NCBI RefSeq assembly: GCF_041435115.1 | Contig: NZ_CP108046.1 | Span: 2,356,001-2,420,000 of the forward strand | From: Streptomyces sp. NBC_00289 | Lineage (GTDB): Bacteria; Actinomycetota; Actinomycetes; Streptomycetales; Streptomycetaceae | DNA length: 64,000 bases | Direction of reading: 5' to 3' | In this document: in pieces, positions 53,467 through 61,734 of the stretch | Layout: every line of letters starts with the position of its first letter | Numbering within the stretch: the stretch's first letter is position 1 | The notes under the pieces: model-generated | What the model was told of the DNA's origin: nothing | Database searches by the model: none | Seen by the model: only the letters and a program-made list of their open reading frames with translations | Position numbers and translations under genes: made by a program

Positions 53467-54972
53467 CTATGAGTTGGTGCCGTAGCGCTTGCGCACCCGG
53501 GACTTGAGGAGCTTTCCGGAGGCGGTGCGGGGAAGCTCCTCCGCCAGCACCACCGACTTGGGGATCTTGTACTTGGCGAGCCGGCCGGCCAGGGAGGCGA
53601 GCACCTCGTCCGCGTCGAGCCGGGCGCCCTCACGGGGCACCACCACCGCCCACGGCACCTCGCCCCACTTGTCGTCCGGCACGCCGATCACCGCGCACTC
53701 GACGACGTCCGGATGGGCCAGGAGGAGATCCTCGATCTCGGCGGGGTAGATGTTCTCGCCACCCGAGATGATCATGTCCTTGATGCGGTCGACGATGTGC
53801 ACGTATCCGTCCTCGTCGATCCGGGCCGCGTCGCCGCTGCGGAACCAGCCGTCCGCGAAGGAGGCGGCCGTCTCCTCGGGCAGCCCCCAGTAGCCGGGCA
53901 TGACGTGCGGTCCGCGGACCACGACCTCGCCCGTCTCGTCGACGTCCACCGGGCTCAGGTCGGGCCGTACCACCCGTACGTCGCTGAAGAAGTGGGGCAC
54001 TCCGGCCGAGCCCGCCTTGGTGACCGCGTGTTCGGCGTCCAGGAACAGCGTGCCGGGGGACGCCTCCGTCATGCCGTAACCCTGGAGGAAGGTGAGTCCG
54101 CGTTCCTGGTAGGCGGCGATCAGCGGTGTCGGTACCGGGGAGCCGCCGCAGGTCAGGATGCGCAGCGAGGACAGGTCGGCGTCCTTCCAGCGCGGATGCC
54201 GGGCCACCTGGTCGAACATCGCCGGTACGCCGAACATGAAGGTGATCCGGTGCTCTTCGATCAGTTCGAGGGTCCCCCGCGGGTCGAAGGCGTCGACCAG
54301 GACGCAGGCGCCGCCCTTGAGCAGCACCGGCAGGGTGAGCATGTTCAGGCCCGCCGTGTGGAACAACGGGGCGGAGACCAGGGCGCGTTCGTCGGCGATC
54401 AGGTCGGTGTCGACCAGGACGTTGACCGCGTTCCAGGTCAGGTTGCCGTGGGTGAGCATGGCGCCCTTGGGACGGCCGGTCGTGCCCGAGGTGTACATGA
54501 TGATGCAGGTGTCGTCGGGGGCGACCGGCTCGTCGATCGGCTCGGCCGGCGCCGATGCCAGGGCCTCCTCGTACTCGGCGCCGACCTCGACGTACGTCCG
54601 CACGTCGGTGTGGCCGGGCAGGCCGGCGACCAGGCCCGCGTGTCCGGGGCCGTAGACGAGGGCCTTGGCGCCGGAATCGGCCAGCTGGTAGGCGATCTCC
54701 GGGCCGGCCAGGCGGGTGTTGAGCGGGACGAAGACCGCGCCGAGCGTGCCGGCGGCGAAGAGGGTCTCCAGGTAGGAGGGGTGGTTGGGGCCGAGGTAGG
54801 CGATCCGGTCGCCGCGGCGCAGGCCCCGCAGGCGCAGGGCGTGGGCGAGGCGGTTGGTGCGTGCATACAGTGTGCGGTAGTCGGTCGACTGCCCGCCGTG
54901 GATCAGGGCGGTGCGGTGCGGGGTCTTGCGGGCCCGGCGTGCGGGCCAGGACCCGAGTCCCTCGTTGCGCAT
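53467..54972 (-). CDS. Acyl-CoA synthetase (AMP-binding, ANL family)
   Basis: 501 residues. The ATP-binding P-loop is IIMYTSGTTGRPKGAMLTHGN (about residues 163-183, read in two overlapping halves), FLQGYGMTEASPGTLF is the A5 motif, WFRSGDAARIDEDGY the A7/A8 region, DRIKDMIISGGENIYPAEIE the hinge, and the catalytic Lys lies in RTASGKLLKSRVRKRYG. It activates a carboxylic acid as acyl-adenylate and then acyl-CoA. Ten base pairs separate it from the amidohydrolase. Its substrate is unknown; medium- or long-chain and aryl acids are possible. Confidence 0.92.
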   Translation of the reverse strand: MRNEGLGSWPARRARKTPHRTALIHGGQSTDYRTLYARTNRLAHALRLRGLRRGDRIAYLGPNHPSYLETLFAAGTLGAVFVPLNTRLAGPEIAYQLADSGAKALVYGPGHAGLVAGLPGHTDVRTYVEVGAEYEEALASAPAEPIDEPVAPDDTCIIMYTSGTTGRPKGAMLTHGNLTWNAVNVLVDTDLIADERALVSAPLFHTAGLNMLTLPVLLKGGACVLVDAFDPRGTLELIEEHRITFMFGVPAMFDQVARHPRWKDADLSSLRILTCGGSPVPTPLIAAYQERGLTFLQGYGMTEASPGTLFLDAEHAVTKAGSAGVPHFFSDVRVVRPDLSPVDVDETGEVVVRGPHVMPGYWGLPEETAASFADGWFRSGDAARIDEDGYVHIVDRIKDMIISGGENIYPAEIEDLLLAHPDVVECAVIGVPDDKWGEVPWAVVVPREGARLDADEVLASLAGRLAKYKIPKSVVLAEELPRTASGKLLKSRVRKRYGTNS

Positions 54973-54982
54973 CTGGCGCCCC

Positions 54983-55930
54983 TTACGGTTTCGTCAGCCC
55001 GAGCAGGCGGGCGGCGTTCTCCTTGAGGATCTTCGGCCGTACCTCGTCCTTGATCGGCAGCTTCGCGAAGTCGGCGAGCCAGCGGTCGGGGGTGAGCACG
55101 GGGAAGTCCGAGCCGAACAGGACCTTGTCCTTGAGCAGGGTGTTGGCGTACTGCACGAGCTGCGGCGGGAAGTACTTCGGCGACCAGCCGGACAGGTCGA
55201 TGTGCACGCCCGGCTTGTGGGTGGCGACGGCGAGGGCCTCGTCCTGCCAGGGGAAGGACGGGTGCGCCAGGATGATCTTCAGGTGCGGGAAGTCGGCCGC
55301 CACGTCGTCCACGTGCAGCGGGTTGGAGTACTTGAGCCTGATCCCGCCACCGCCGGGCACTCCGGCGCCGATGCCGGTCTGGCCGGTGTGGAACAGGGCG
55401 ATGGTCCCCGTCTCCTCGATCACCTCGTACAGGTCGTACGCCACCGAGCGGTCGTCGGGGAAGAAGCCCTGGATGCTGGGGTGGAACTTGAAGCCCTTCA
55501 CCCCGTACTCCTCGACCAGGCGGCGGGCCTGTTTCACCCCCGCCTTTCCCCGGAAGGGGTCGATGGAGGCGAAGGGGATGAGGACGTCCGCGTTGGCGGC
55601 GGCCGCCTCGGCGACCTCCTCGTTGGGCACGGGAGCCGTGCCGGTGGCGGACTCGGCGTCCACCGTGAAGATCACGGCGGCCATCCCGCGCTCGCGGTAG
55701 TACGCGGCCGTCTCCTCCAGGGTCGGCTTCCGCTTGCCCTCGACCTTGAAGTAGGCCGAGGAGGCGTCGTGCAGGTCGTCGGCCAGGGAGGAGTGGCCCT
55801 TGGAGGACACCTCCGCGTGCGTGTGGACGTCGATCGCCACGAGGTCGTCGACGTTCATGGAGCGGGTCACGGAAGGGTTGGCCGAGCGGTCGGCGGGAGT
55901 GGTCGGGGCAGGGCTCGCGGCGGGGTCCAT
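54983..55930 (-). CDS. Amidohydrolase-2 family metal-dependent hydrolase/decarboxylase
   Basis: 315 residues from the ATG at 55930, overlapping the SDR stop by one base (TGATG); a GTG at 55933 is an alternative. A TIM-barrel metal site is suggested by AIDVHTHAEV (HxH) near residue 33, KFHPSIQGF, LFHTGQTG, ILAHPSFPW and FGSDFPVL (aspartate) near residue 276. The family holds ACMSD-like decarboxylases and lactone or amide hydrolases. Its place among acyl-CoA genes is unusual and suggests a ring-derived substrate, but I cannot specify the reaction. Confidence 0.8.
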   Translation of the reverse strand: MDPAASPAPTTPADRSANPSVTRSMNVDDLVAIDVHTHAEVSSKGHSSLADDLHDASSAYFKVEGKRKPTLEETAAYYRERGMAAVIFTVDAESATGTAPVPNEEVAEAAAANADVLIPFASIDPFRGKAGVKQARRLVEEYGVKGFKFHPSIQGFFPDDRSVAYDLYEVIEETGTIALFHTGQTGIGAGVPGGGGIRLKYSNPLHVDDVAADFPHLKIILAHPSFPWQDEALAVATHKPGVHIDLSGWSPKYFPPQLVQYANTLLKDKVLFGSDFPVLTPDRWLADFAKLPIKDEVRPKILKENAARLLGLTKP

Positions 55931-56847
55931 CACGCCTCCGGGAACTTGGGGGCCGGAATGCCCACCGTCTGGAGTTCGGCGCCGACCGAGGTGGACCAGG
56001 CGTCGGCCAGGGCGTCGGGGGTCCAGCCGCCGTCGGCGTACGCCGCCCTGATCTCCTGCGGATGGGACCAGAGTGCCACCTTGTCGCCGCCGATGCCGAT
56101 GGCCTGGCCGGTGACGGACCGGGCGGCCTCGGAGGCGAGGAAGGGGACGAGGCCCGCGCAGTCCTCAGGGGTGCCGAAGCCTTCCCCCTTGCGCAGGAAC
56201 GCGGGCAGCGGCTCGCCGTTCTTCATCGCCTCGACGTAGGGGGCGAAGGCGGGAATGGTCTCGGTCATCGCGGTGGCGGCCACCGGCACGATCGCGTTGA
56301 CGGTGATGCCCGCCCGGCCCAGTTCCATGGACCAGGTGCGAGCCATGGCGGCGATGCCGGCCTTGGCGGCGGCGTAGTTCGTCTGCCCGAAGTTGCCGCG
56401 CTGCCCGGCCGGGGAGCCGACCAGGATCAGGCTGCCGCCCTCGCCCTGTTCGCGCATCCGCACGGCGGCGGCGCGGGCGCAGGTGAAGGTGCCCTTGAGA
56501 TGGGTGGTGAGCACCGCGTCGAAGTCCTCGTCGGTCATCTTCCACAGCACCCTGTCGCGCAGGATGCCCGCGTTGGTGACCAGGACGTCGAGCCGGCCGA
56601 ACTCCTCGACCGCGCGGGCGACGAGCCGGTCGGCGGCCTCGGTGGTGCCGACGGCGACGACCTCGGCGACAGCGGTGCCGCCCGCCTCGGTGATGGACTT
56701 CACGGCCTGCTCGGCGACGGTCTCGTCGACGTCGTTGACGACCACGGACGCGCCGTGGGCGGCCAGGGCGTGGGCGTAGGCGAGGCCGAGTCCCCGGCCG
56801 CTGCCGGTGACGACGGCGGCCTTCCCGGTGAGATCGATGCTGGGCAC
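55930..56847 (-). CDS. Short-chain dehydrogenase/reductase (3-hydroxyacyl type)
   Basis: 305 residues from a GTG at 56847 with AAGGGA upstream. TGSGRGLGLAYA is the nucleotide motif (about 15-26), NAGIL follows, and the catalytic Ser-Tyr-Lys is seen in LVGSPAGQRGNFGQTNYAAAKAG (about 150-172). The length and the extra C-terminal segment resemble the SDR part of peroxisomal multifunctional enzyme-like proteins. It would oxidise or reduce a 3-hydroxyacyl-CoA-like intermediate. First gene of the operon; promoter elements at 56901-56936 on the minus strand. Confidence 0.9.
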   Translation of the reverse strand: MPSIDLTGKAAVVTGSGRGLGLAYAHALAAHGASVVVNDVDETVAEQAVKSITEAGGTAVAEVVAVGTTEAADRLVARAVEEFGRLDVLVTNAGILRDRVLWKMTDEDFDAVLTTHLKGTFTCARAAAVRMREQGEGGSLILVGSPAGQRGNFGQTNYAAAKAGIAAMARTWSMELGRAGITVNAIVPVAATAMTETIPAFAPYVEAMKNGEPLPAFLRKGEGFGTPEDCAGLVPFLASEAARSVTGQAIGIGGDKVALWSHPQEIRAAYADGGWTPDALADAWSTSVGAELQTVGIPAPKFPEA

Positions 56848-56900
56848 GGGCGAGTCCCTTCACGTGGGATGCGCCGTGGCGGCGCATCGGTGCGGCTACG

Positions 56901-56944
56901 AGATCGAAGCTAAGAGCAATAATTGTTGACGTCAATAGTTGTTG
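56901..56944. promoter_or_regulatory. Bidirectional promoter/operator between SDR and MarR genes
   Basis: CAATAATTGTTG (56917-56928) and CAATAGTTGTTG (56933-56944) are 11/12-identical direct repeats, 16 bp apart, and the perfect palindrome TTGACGTCAA (56926-56935) joins them. On the minus strand TTGACG is followed after 17 bp by TAGCTT, a good promoter for the SDR operon. The plus strand offers TTGTTG (56939-56944), 17 bp, CATGCT for the MarR gene. A MarR dimer is the likely ligand of this site. Confidence 0.75.
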
Positions 56945-57071
56945 ATGACCTACGGGTGCGCCATGCTGAAATCACACGAGGACCGCACCCGCCCGCACCG
57001 AGACCAGGGAGCCCGCCATCACCCGCCAGTCCGCCACGAACCCCGCCCCGATCGACGCGAACGAGCCGTGG

Positions 57072-57497
57072 ATGCGCGAGCTGCACGCGGACACGGGCTA
57101 CCTGCTGTACCGGCTGGGCCTGCGCTCCGGGCAGTTGTTCAACGCCTGCCTCCAGGAGTCGGGGCTGCGCCTGCGCCACTACGCGGTACTGCGCCTGCTC
57201 GCCACCTCGGAGGGCGCCCTGCAGCGCGAGCTGAGCGTCCGCCTCGGCTACGACCCGAGCGCGATCGTCGGTCTGGTCGACGACCTGGAGAAGCAGGGCT
57301 TCGCCGAGCGCCGGCCCTCCCCCGACGACCGCCGCAGCAGGATCGTCGTACTGACCGAGGACGGCCGCGACTTCCTGCGCGGGACCGACGAGGCAGGCCT
57401 GCGGGTGACGAACGAGCTCCTGGACCCGCTGGACCCGGCCGAGCGGGACACGCTGCACTCACTGCTGCGACGGATCGCGGGGGACGGACTCGCCTGA
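57072..57497 (+). CDS. MarR-family transcriptional regulator
   Basis: 141 residues from the ATG at 57072. The winged helix-turn-helix includes LRLRHYAVLRLLATSEGALQRELSVRLGYDPSAIVGLVDDLEKQGFAERR (residues about 32-82 in sections) and the wing basic patch PSPDDRRSRIVVLTEDG. No ribosome binding site precedes this ATG; instead AGGGAG lies seven bases before an in-frame ATC at 57018, with no ATG, GTG or TTG between the upstream stop at 56967 and 57072. Translation may therefore begin at the ATC, adding 18 residues. It likely represses the divergent SDR operon in response to a CoA ester or aromatic acid. Confidence 0.82.
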   Translation: MRELHADTGYLLYRLGLRSGQLFNACLQESGLRLRHYAVLRLLATSEGALQRELSVRLGYDPSAIVGLVDDLEKQGFAERRPSPDDRRSRIVVLTEDGRDFLRGTDEAGLRVTNELLDPLDPAERDTLHSLLRRIAGDGLA

Positions 57498-57577
57498 TCC
57501 GGCACACCCGGCTCCCGTCCCGAAGCGGATCGCGGAAGACGAACCCGCCTGATCCGGCACACCCGGCTCCCGTCCCG
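57491..57577. repeat. 32-bp direct repeat at the end of the MarR gene
   Basis: The 32 bases at 57491-57522 recur exactly at 57546-57577 (period 55), both beginning CGCCTGATCC. The first copy contains the MarR stop codon. A third, degenerate copy follows at about 57587-57622. Confidence 0.85.
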
Positions 57578-57707
57578 CGCAAGCCGACTGATGGACACAC
57601 CGGACCACCGTCCCGCGCAGGCGGACCGGGCGAACGCATCACGACATGACCCACCAGCCGAACACCCCCCGCCCGCAGGACCTCGCACACCCGGGAGACG
57701 CCCGGCC

Positions 57708-58517
57708 ATGACCGCCATGCCCACTCGCTCAGCGCCCGACCGGCTGCTGTCCGTGCTCGCCGCGTTCGACCACGAGCACCCGGCGCTGTCCCTCACCGAC
57801 ATCAGCCGCCGGGCCGGGCTCACCCTGACCACCGCGCACCGGCTCGTCGCCGCCCTCACCGAGTGGGGCGCCCTGGAACGGGACCCTTCCGGCGTCTACC
57901 ACGTAGGACTACGGCTGTGGGAGGTCGCGGCACTCGCTCCGCGCGGCCTCGCGCTGCGGCAGGTCGCCCTGCCGCACCTGGAGGACCTGTACGAAGCGAC
58001 CCACGAGAACGTGCAGCTGGCGGTGCGCGACGGCGCGGAGGTCGTGTACATCGAGTGGATCTCGGGGCGTTCGTCGGTCGGCGTGCACATCCGTGTCGGC
58101 GCGCGCTGGCCCCTGCACGCCACCGGCGTCGGGCTCGTCCTGCTGGCCCACGGAGAACCGGCGTTCCAGGACGCCTACTGCGCGGGGCCACTCGCCTCCT
58201 TCACCCCGCACACGATCACCGACGGCCCGCGGCTGCGCCGCGAACTGGCCGAAGTGAGGCGCGCCGGCGTCGCGGTGAGCAGCCGTCAGGTCACGGAGGA
58301 CGCGCTGTCCGTCGCCGCCCCGGTGCGCGGGCCGGGGGGATCGCTGGTCGCCGCCGTGTCGGTCGTGGTGCCACAGGCCGACGCCCAGGTACCGGTACTG
58401 ATCCCCGCGGTACGACTCGCGGCACGCGGGATCTCCCGGGCACTGGGATGGCGGCCCGAGCGGGACGCGGGAGTCGGGGCGGAAGCGGGGGCGGGGGCGG
58501 GGGACGGAGCGTCGTAG
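57708..58517 (+). CDS. IclR-family transcriptional regulator
   Basis: 269 residues from the ATG at 57708 (GGGAG eleven bases upstream; an ATG nine bases later is an alternative). The IclR winged helix (about 12-70: DRLLSVLAAFDHEHPALSLTDISRRAGLTLTTAHRLVAAL in outline) is followed by the effector domain with VQLAVRDGAEVVYIEWISG and SVAAPVRGPGGSLVAAVSVVVP. The C-terminus is a Gly/Ala-rich tail. It lies 210 bp after the MarR gene, in the same direction, and may regulate the SDR operon or a gene elsewhere. Confidence 0.87.
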   Translation: MTAMPTRSAPDRLLSVLAAFDHEHPALSLTDISRRAGLTLTTAHRLVAALTEWGALERDPSGVYHVGLRLWEVAALAPRGLALRQVALPHLEDLYEATHENVQLAVRDGAEVVYIEWISGRSSVGVHIRVGARWPLHATGVGLVLLAHGEPAFQDAYCAGPLASFTPHTITDGPRLRRELAEVRRAGVAVSSRQVTEDALSVAAPVRGPGGSLVAAVSVVVPQADAQVPVLIPAVRLAARGISRALGWRPERDAGVGAEAGAGAGDGAS

Positions 58518-58725
58518 GCGCCTAGCCCGGGAAACCGCACCCCTCTCCCCGAAGGTCGGCGCCGGATGCCGGCGAGGCGTCGCCGGCGTGCTCTCACGGT
58601 CCCCTCACTCCTTCTCGGCTTCTCCTCACCGAAATCTCAGCCGGCGGTCCGTGGATTCAAAGGATCAACCCAGGTGGGAGATGCACGATGCACCCGCAAA
58701 GGTGGATATCTCAGGAAGGCATGGC

Positions 58726-59982
58726 GTGGGCGTCTCGCACATATCGAACCGGTCCGGGCAGCGGTCGCAGCGGTGGTCCCGACGGGGAGTCCTCGCCGTG
58801 CTCGGTGTGGTGCCGGCCGCCGTGGTCACGGGCTGCGGCGGTTCGGCGGACGCCTCGGAGGCAACCGGCCCGGCGGGTACCGCGAGCGCGACGGCGCCCG
58901 CCTCCGTGAAGGCCGCCGCTAAGAAGCCGGCGATCTCGGTCACCCCCGCCGACGGCACGAGGAAGGCGGGCTTCGCCAGTCCCGTGAAGGTCACCGTCAC
59001 CGACGGCACGCTGGCCTCGGTGACGGTCGCGGGAAACGACGGTTCGACGCTGGCGGGGTCCTTCGACGAGACCAGGACGACGTGGACGTCGACGGGCAAC
59101 CCGTACTCGGGCACGAAGTACACGGTGACCGCCACGGCGGAGGGGGCCGCGGCGGAGCGTACGACCTTCACCACGAAGTCGCCCGGTGAGACGTTCGTCG
59201 GTTACTTCACCCCCGAGGCGAACTCGACGTCGGGGGTCGGCATGCCGGTGTCCCTGAACTTCACGCACGCCGTCGCGGACCGGGCGGCCGTCGAGAAGGC
59301 GATCACGGTGACCGCGGAGCCCGCCGTCGAGGTGGTCGGCCACTGGTTCAGCGACACGCGGCTCGACTTCCGGCCCGAGACGTACTGGGCGGCCGGCACG
59401 ACGGTCACGCTGAGTCTGCGTCTGAAGGACGTCGAGGGCGCGGACGGTGTCTACGGCGTCCAGCACAAGGACGTCACCTTCCACATCGGCCGCGAGCAGA
59501 TCAGCACGGTCGACCTGTCCGCCAAGCGGATGACGGTACGGCGGGACGGAGCGACCCTCGCGACCTACCCGGTCAGCGGCGGCGACGCCGACCACACCAC
59601 CTGGTCCGGGATCATGGTGATCAGTGAGCGGTTCAAGCAGACCCGCATGGAGTCCTCCACGGTCGGCCTCGGCGACGAGTACGACATCGCGGACGTCCCG
59701 CACGCCCAGCGCCTGACCACCTCCGGCACCTTCATTCACGGCAACTACTGGGCGTCGACCGCGGTGTTCGGCGGCCAGAACACCAGCCACGGCTGCGTCG
59801 GCCTGCACGACGCCAAGGGGGCGGACGACAGCTCCGTGGCGGGCTACACGTTCTACGAGAGTTCCCTGCTGGGTGACGTGGTGATCGTGAAGAACTCGGG
59901 CGAGCGGACCGTCGACCCGGCCAACGGCCTCAACGGCTGGAACCTCTCCTGGGCACGGTGGAAGGCGGGCAGCGCGCTCTGA
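58726..59982 (+). CDS. L,D-transpeptidase lipoprotein with Ig-like domains
   Basis: 418 residues from the GTG at 58726, six bases after GGAAGG; an ATG at 58681 would add 15 residues. The signal has a twin-arginine-like SRRGVLAVLG and the lipobox VTGC. Two bacterial Ig-like domains (about 65-280) precede the YkuD L,D-transpeptidase domain, whose catalytic signature is HGNYW followed by SHGCVGL (about residues 346-368). It cross-links peptidoglycan via 3-3 bonds at the outer face of the membrane. Streptomyces carry many such paralogues; nothing nearby suggests a special role. Confidence 0.9.
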   Translation: MGVSHISNRSGQRSQRWSRRGVLAVLGVVPAAVVTGCGGSADASEATGPAGTASATAPASVKAAAKKPAISVTPADGTRKAGFASPVKVTVTDGTLASVTVAGNDGSTLAGSFDETRTTWTSTGNPYSGTKYTVTATAEGAAAERTTFTTKSPGETFVGYFTPEANSTSGVGMPVSLNFTHAVADRAAVEKAITVTAEPAVEVVGHWFSDTRLDFRPETYWAAGTTVTLSLRLKDVEGADGVYGVQHKDVTFHIGREQISTVDLSAKRMTVRRDGATLATYPVSGGDADHTTWSGIMVISERFKQTRMESSTVGLGDEYDIADVPHAQRLTTSGTFIHGNYWASTAVFGGQNTSHGCVGLHDAKGADDSSVAGYTFYESSLLGDVVIVKNSGERTVDPANGLNGWNLSWARWKAGSAL

Positions 59983-60082
59983 CACCGGGAGCCGGGCCCC
60001 GGCGCCGCGACAGGCACCAGCACAATCCTGTCTTCATCGGGTGAACTCACCTGCGCCGAAAGGAAATTCCGGGTTACACCTC

Positions 60083-60111
60083 TTGACGGCCGGAGTGGCC
60101 GGGAGCACATT
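60083..60111 (+). promoter_or_regulatory. Promoter of the GH16 gene
   Basis: TTGACG (60083-60088), a 17-bp spacer, then CACATT (60106-60111). The presumed start site near 60118 lies just before the palindromic operator. Confidence 0.55.
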
Positions 60112-60121
60112 GGGCGCACTT

Positions 60122-60135
60122 TGAGAGCGCTCTCA
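60122..60135 (+). promoter_or_regulatory. LacI/CebR-like operator
   Basis: TGAGAGCGCTCTCA is a perfect 14-bp palindrome, differing from the CebR box TGGGAGCGCTCCCA at two symmetric positions. It is placed right after the probable transcription start of the beta-glucanase gene, ideal for repression. Confidence 0.75.
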
Positions 60136-60191
60136 CGCCTCACTCGCTCCCGAAGGCACCCGCGCACCCACTCCGTACCCGAGAGGCCCCC

Positions 60192-61604
60192 ATGAGCGAC
60201 TCCTCCGGCACACCCCTCCCCCGCGCGCTCCGCAGACCCCGTCTGCGGCGCGCGCTCGTCGCCGTCCTCGGCACGCTCGGTCTGGCGGCGGCGGCCGCCA
60301 CGGTCACCTCACCGGCCGCGAACGCCTCCGCGCCCACTCCCCCGACGGGCTGGTCCCAGGTCTTCCTCGACGACTTCGAGGGCGCCGCCGGCTCCGGCGT
60401 GAACACCGCCAACTGGCAGTACGACACCGGCATCTCGTACCCGGGCGGCCCCGCCAACTGGGGCACGGGCGAGGTCGAGACGATGACCTCCAGCACCAAC
60501 AACGTCTCGCTGGACGGCAACGGCAACCTGCGCATCACCCCGCTGCGCGACTCGGCCGGCCGCTGGACCTCCGGACGCATCGAGACCAACCGCACCGACT
60601 TCCAGCCCCCGTCGGGCGGCAAGCTGCGCGTCGAGGCCCGCATCCAGATGCCGAACGTCACCGGCACCGCCGCCGAGGGCTACTGGCCGGCGTTCTGGAC
60701 GCTGGGCGCGCCCTACCGCGGCAACTACCAGAACTGGCCGGGCGTCGGCGAGCTGGACATCATGGAGAACGTCCAGGGCCAGAACAAGGTCTGGGCCACG
60801 ATGCACTGCGGCAGCAACCCGGGCGGCCCGTGCAACGAGACCACCGGCATCGGCAACTCCGTCGCCTGTCCGGGCACGACCTGCCAGTCCGGCTTCCACA
60901 CCTACAGCATGGAGTGGGACCGCTCGGTGAGCCCGGAGGCGATCCGCTTCTACGTCGACGGCGTCAACTACCACACCGTGACGGCCGGTCAGGTCGACGC
61001 GACGACCTGGGCCAACGCCACCAACCACGGGTACTTCGTCATCCTGAACGTGGCGATGGGCGGCGCGTTCCCGGACGCGCTCGGCGGCGGCCTGGACAAC
61101 GACACGGTTCCGGGTCACCCGATGGTCGTCGACTACGTCCAGGTGCTCCAGTCCGGCAGCGGAGGCGGCACCACTCCCCCGCCCACCGGCAACCGTGACG
61201 CCTACAGCGCCATCCAGGCGGAGTCGTACGACGGTCAGTCCGGCACGATCACCGAGACCACCTCGGACACCGGGGCAGGCCAGAACATCGGTGCCCTCGC
61301 GAACGGCGACTGGGCCCTCTACAAGGGCGTCAACTTCGGCTCCACGGCGGCGAAGCAGTTCGTCGCCCGGGTGGCGAGCGGCGCGGCGGGCGGCGTCAGC
61401 GGCCTGGTCGAGGTCCGTCTGGACAGCCGTACCGGCACTCCGCTCGGCAGTTTCTCGGTGGCCAACACCGGTGGCTGGCAGTCGTGGAGGACGGTTCCGG
61501 CGAACATCACCTCGGTGACGGGCACGCACGACGTGTATCTCACCTTCACCAGCGGTCAGCCGTCGGACTTCGTGAACGTGAACTGGTTCGACTTCGGCCA
61601 CTGA
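60192..61604 (+). CDS. Secreted GH16 beta-glucanase with CBM6
   Basis: 470 residues. A basic N-region and hydrophobic segment form a Sec signal cleaved near residue 46 (SPAANASA). The GH16 domain (about 50-322) holds the catalytic signature ELDIME with Glu187, Asp189 and Glu192, and conserved WPAFWTLG before it. After a Gly/Thr/Pro linker (325-335) comes a CBM6 module (about 337-470) with AIQAESYDGQSG and DFVNVNWFDFGH. It likely hydrolyses beta-1,3- or mixed-linkage beta-glucan (fungal wall, laminarin). Expression is probably controlled by a LacI-type repressor through the upstream palindrome. Confidence 0.92.
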   Translation: MSDSSGTPLPRALRRPRLRRALVAVLGTLGLAAAAATVTSPAANASAPTPPTGWSQVFLDDFEGAAGSGVNTANWQYDTGISYPGGPANWGTGEVETMTSSTNNVSLDGNGNLRITPLRDSAGRWTSGRIETNRTDFQPPSGGKLRVEARIQMPNVTGTAAEGYWPAFWTLGAPYRGNYQNWPGVGELDIMENVQGQNKVWATMHCGSNPGGPCNETTGIGNSVACPGTTCQSGFHTYSMEWDRSVSPEAIRFYVDGVNYHTVTAGQVDATTWANATNHGYFVILNVAMGGAFPDALGGGLDNDTVPGHPMVVDYVQVLQSGSGGGTTPPPTGNRDAYSAIQAESYDGQSGTITETTSDTGAGQNIGALANGDWALYKGVNFGSTAAKQFVARVASGAAGGVSGLVEVRLDSRTGTPLGSFSVANTGGWQSWRTVPANITSVTGTHDVYLTFTSGQPSDFVNVNWFDFGH

Positions 61605-61658
61605 CGGGACGCGGGCGGCCGGGGTCACGCGCCTCGGTCACCGAGCGCGCCGTCGAAC

Positions 61659-61694
61659 CGATGCCCCGCGAGGCCAAGTCCTCGCGGGGCATCG
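61659..61694. terminator. 15-bp perfect hairpin terminator
   Basis: CGATGCCCCGCGAGG (61659-61673) pairs with CCTCGCGGGGCATCG (61680-61694) around a 6-nt loop, between the convergent GH16 and AraC genes. Confidence 0.85.
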
Positions 61695-61734
61695 GCGCGT
61701 CGGTGGCCGGCCCCGTCCGGCCCGAGGAGTCGTT

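Noticed and set aside
59983..60005. Hairpin after the L,D-transpeptidase gene
   Set aside because: The GC-rich GCCGGG/CCCGGC sequence has almost no loop and cannot form a convincing stem.
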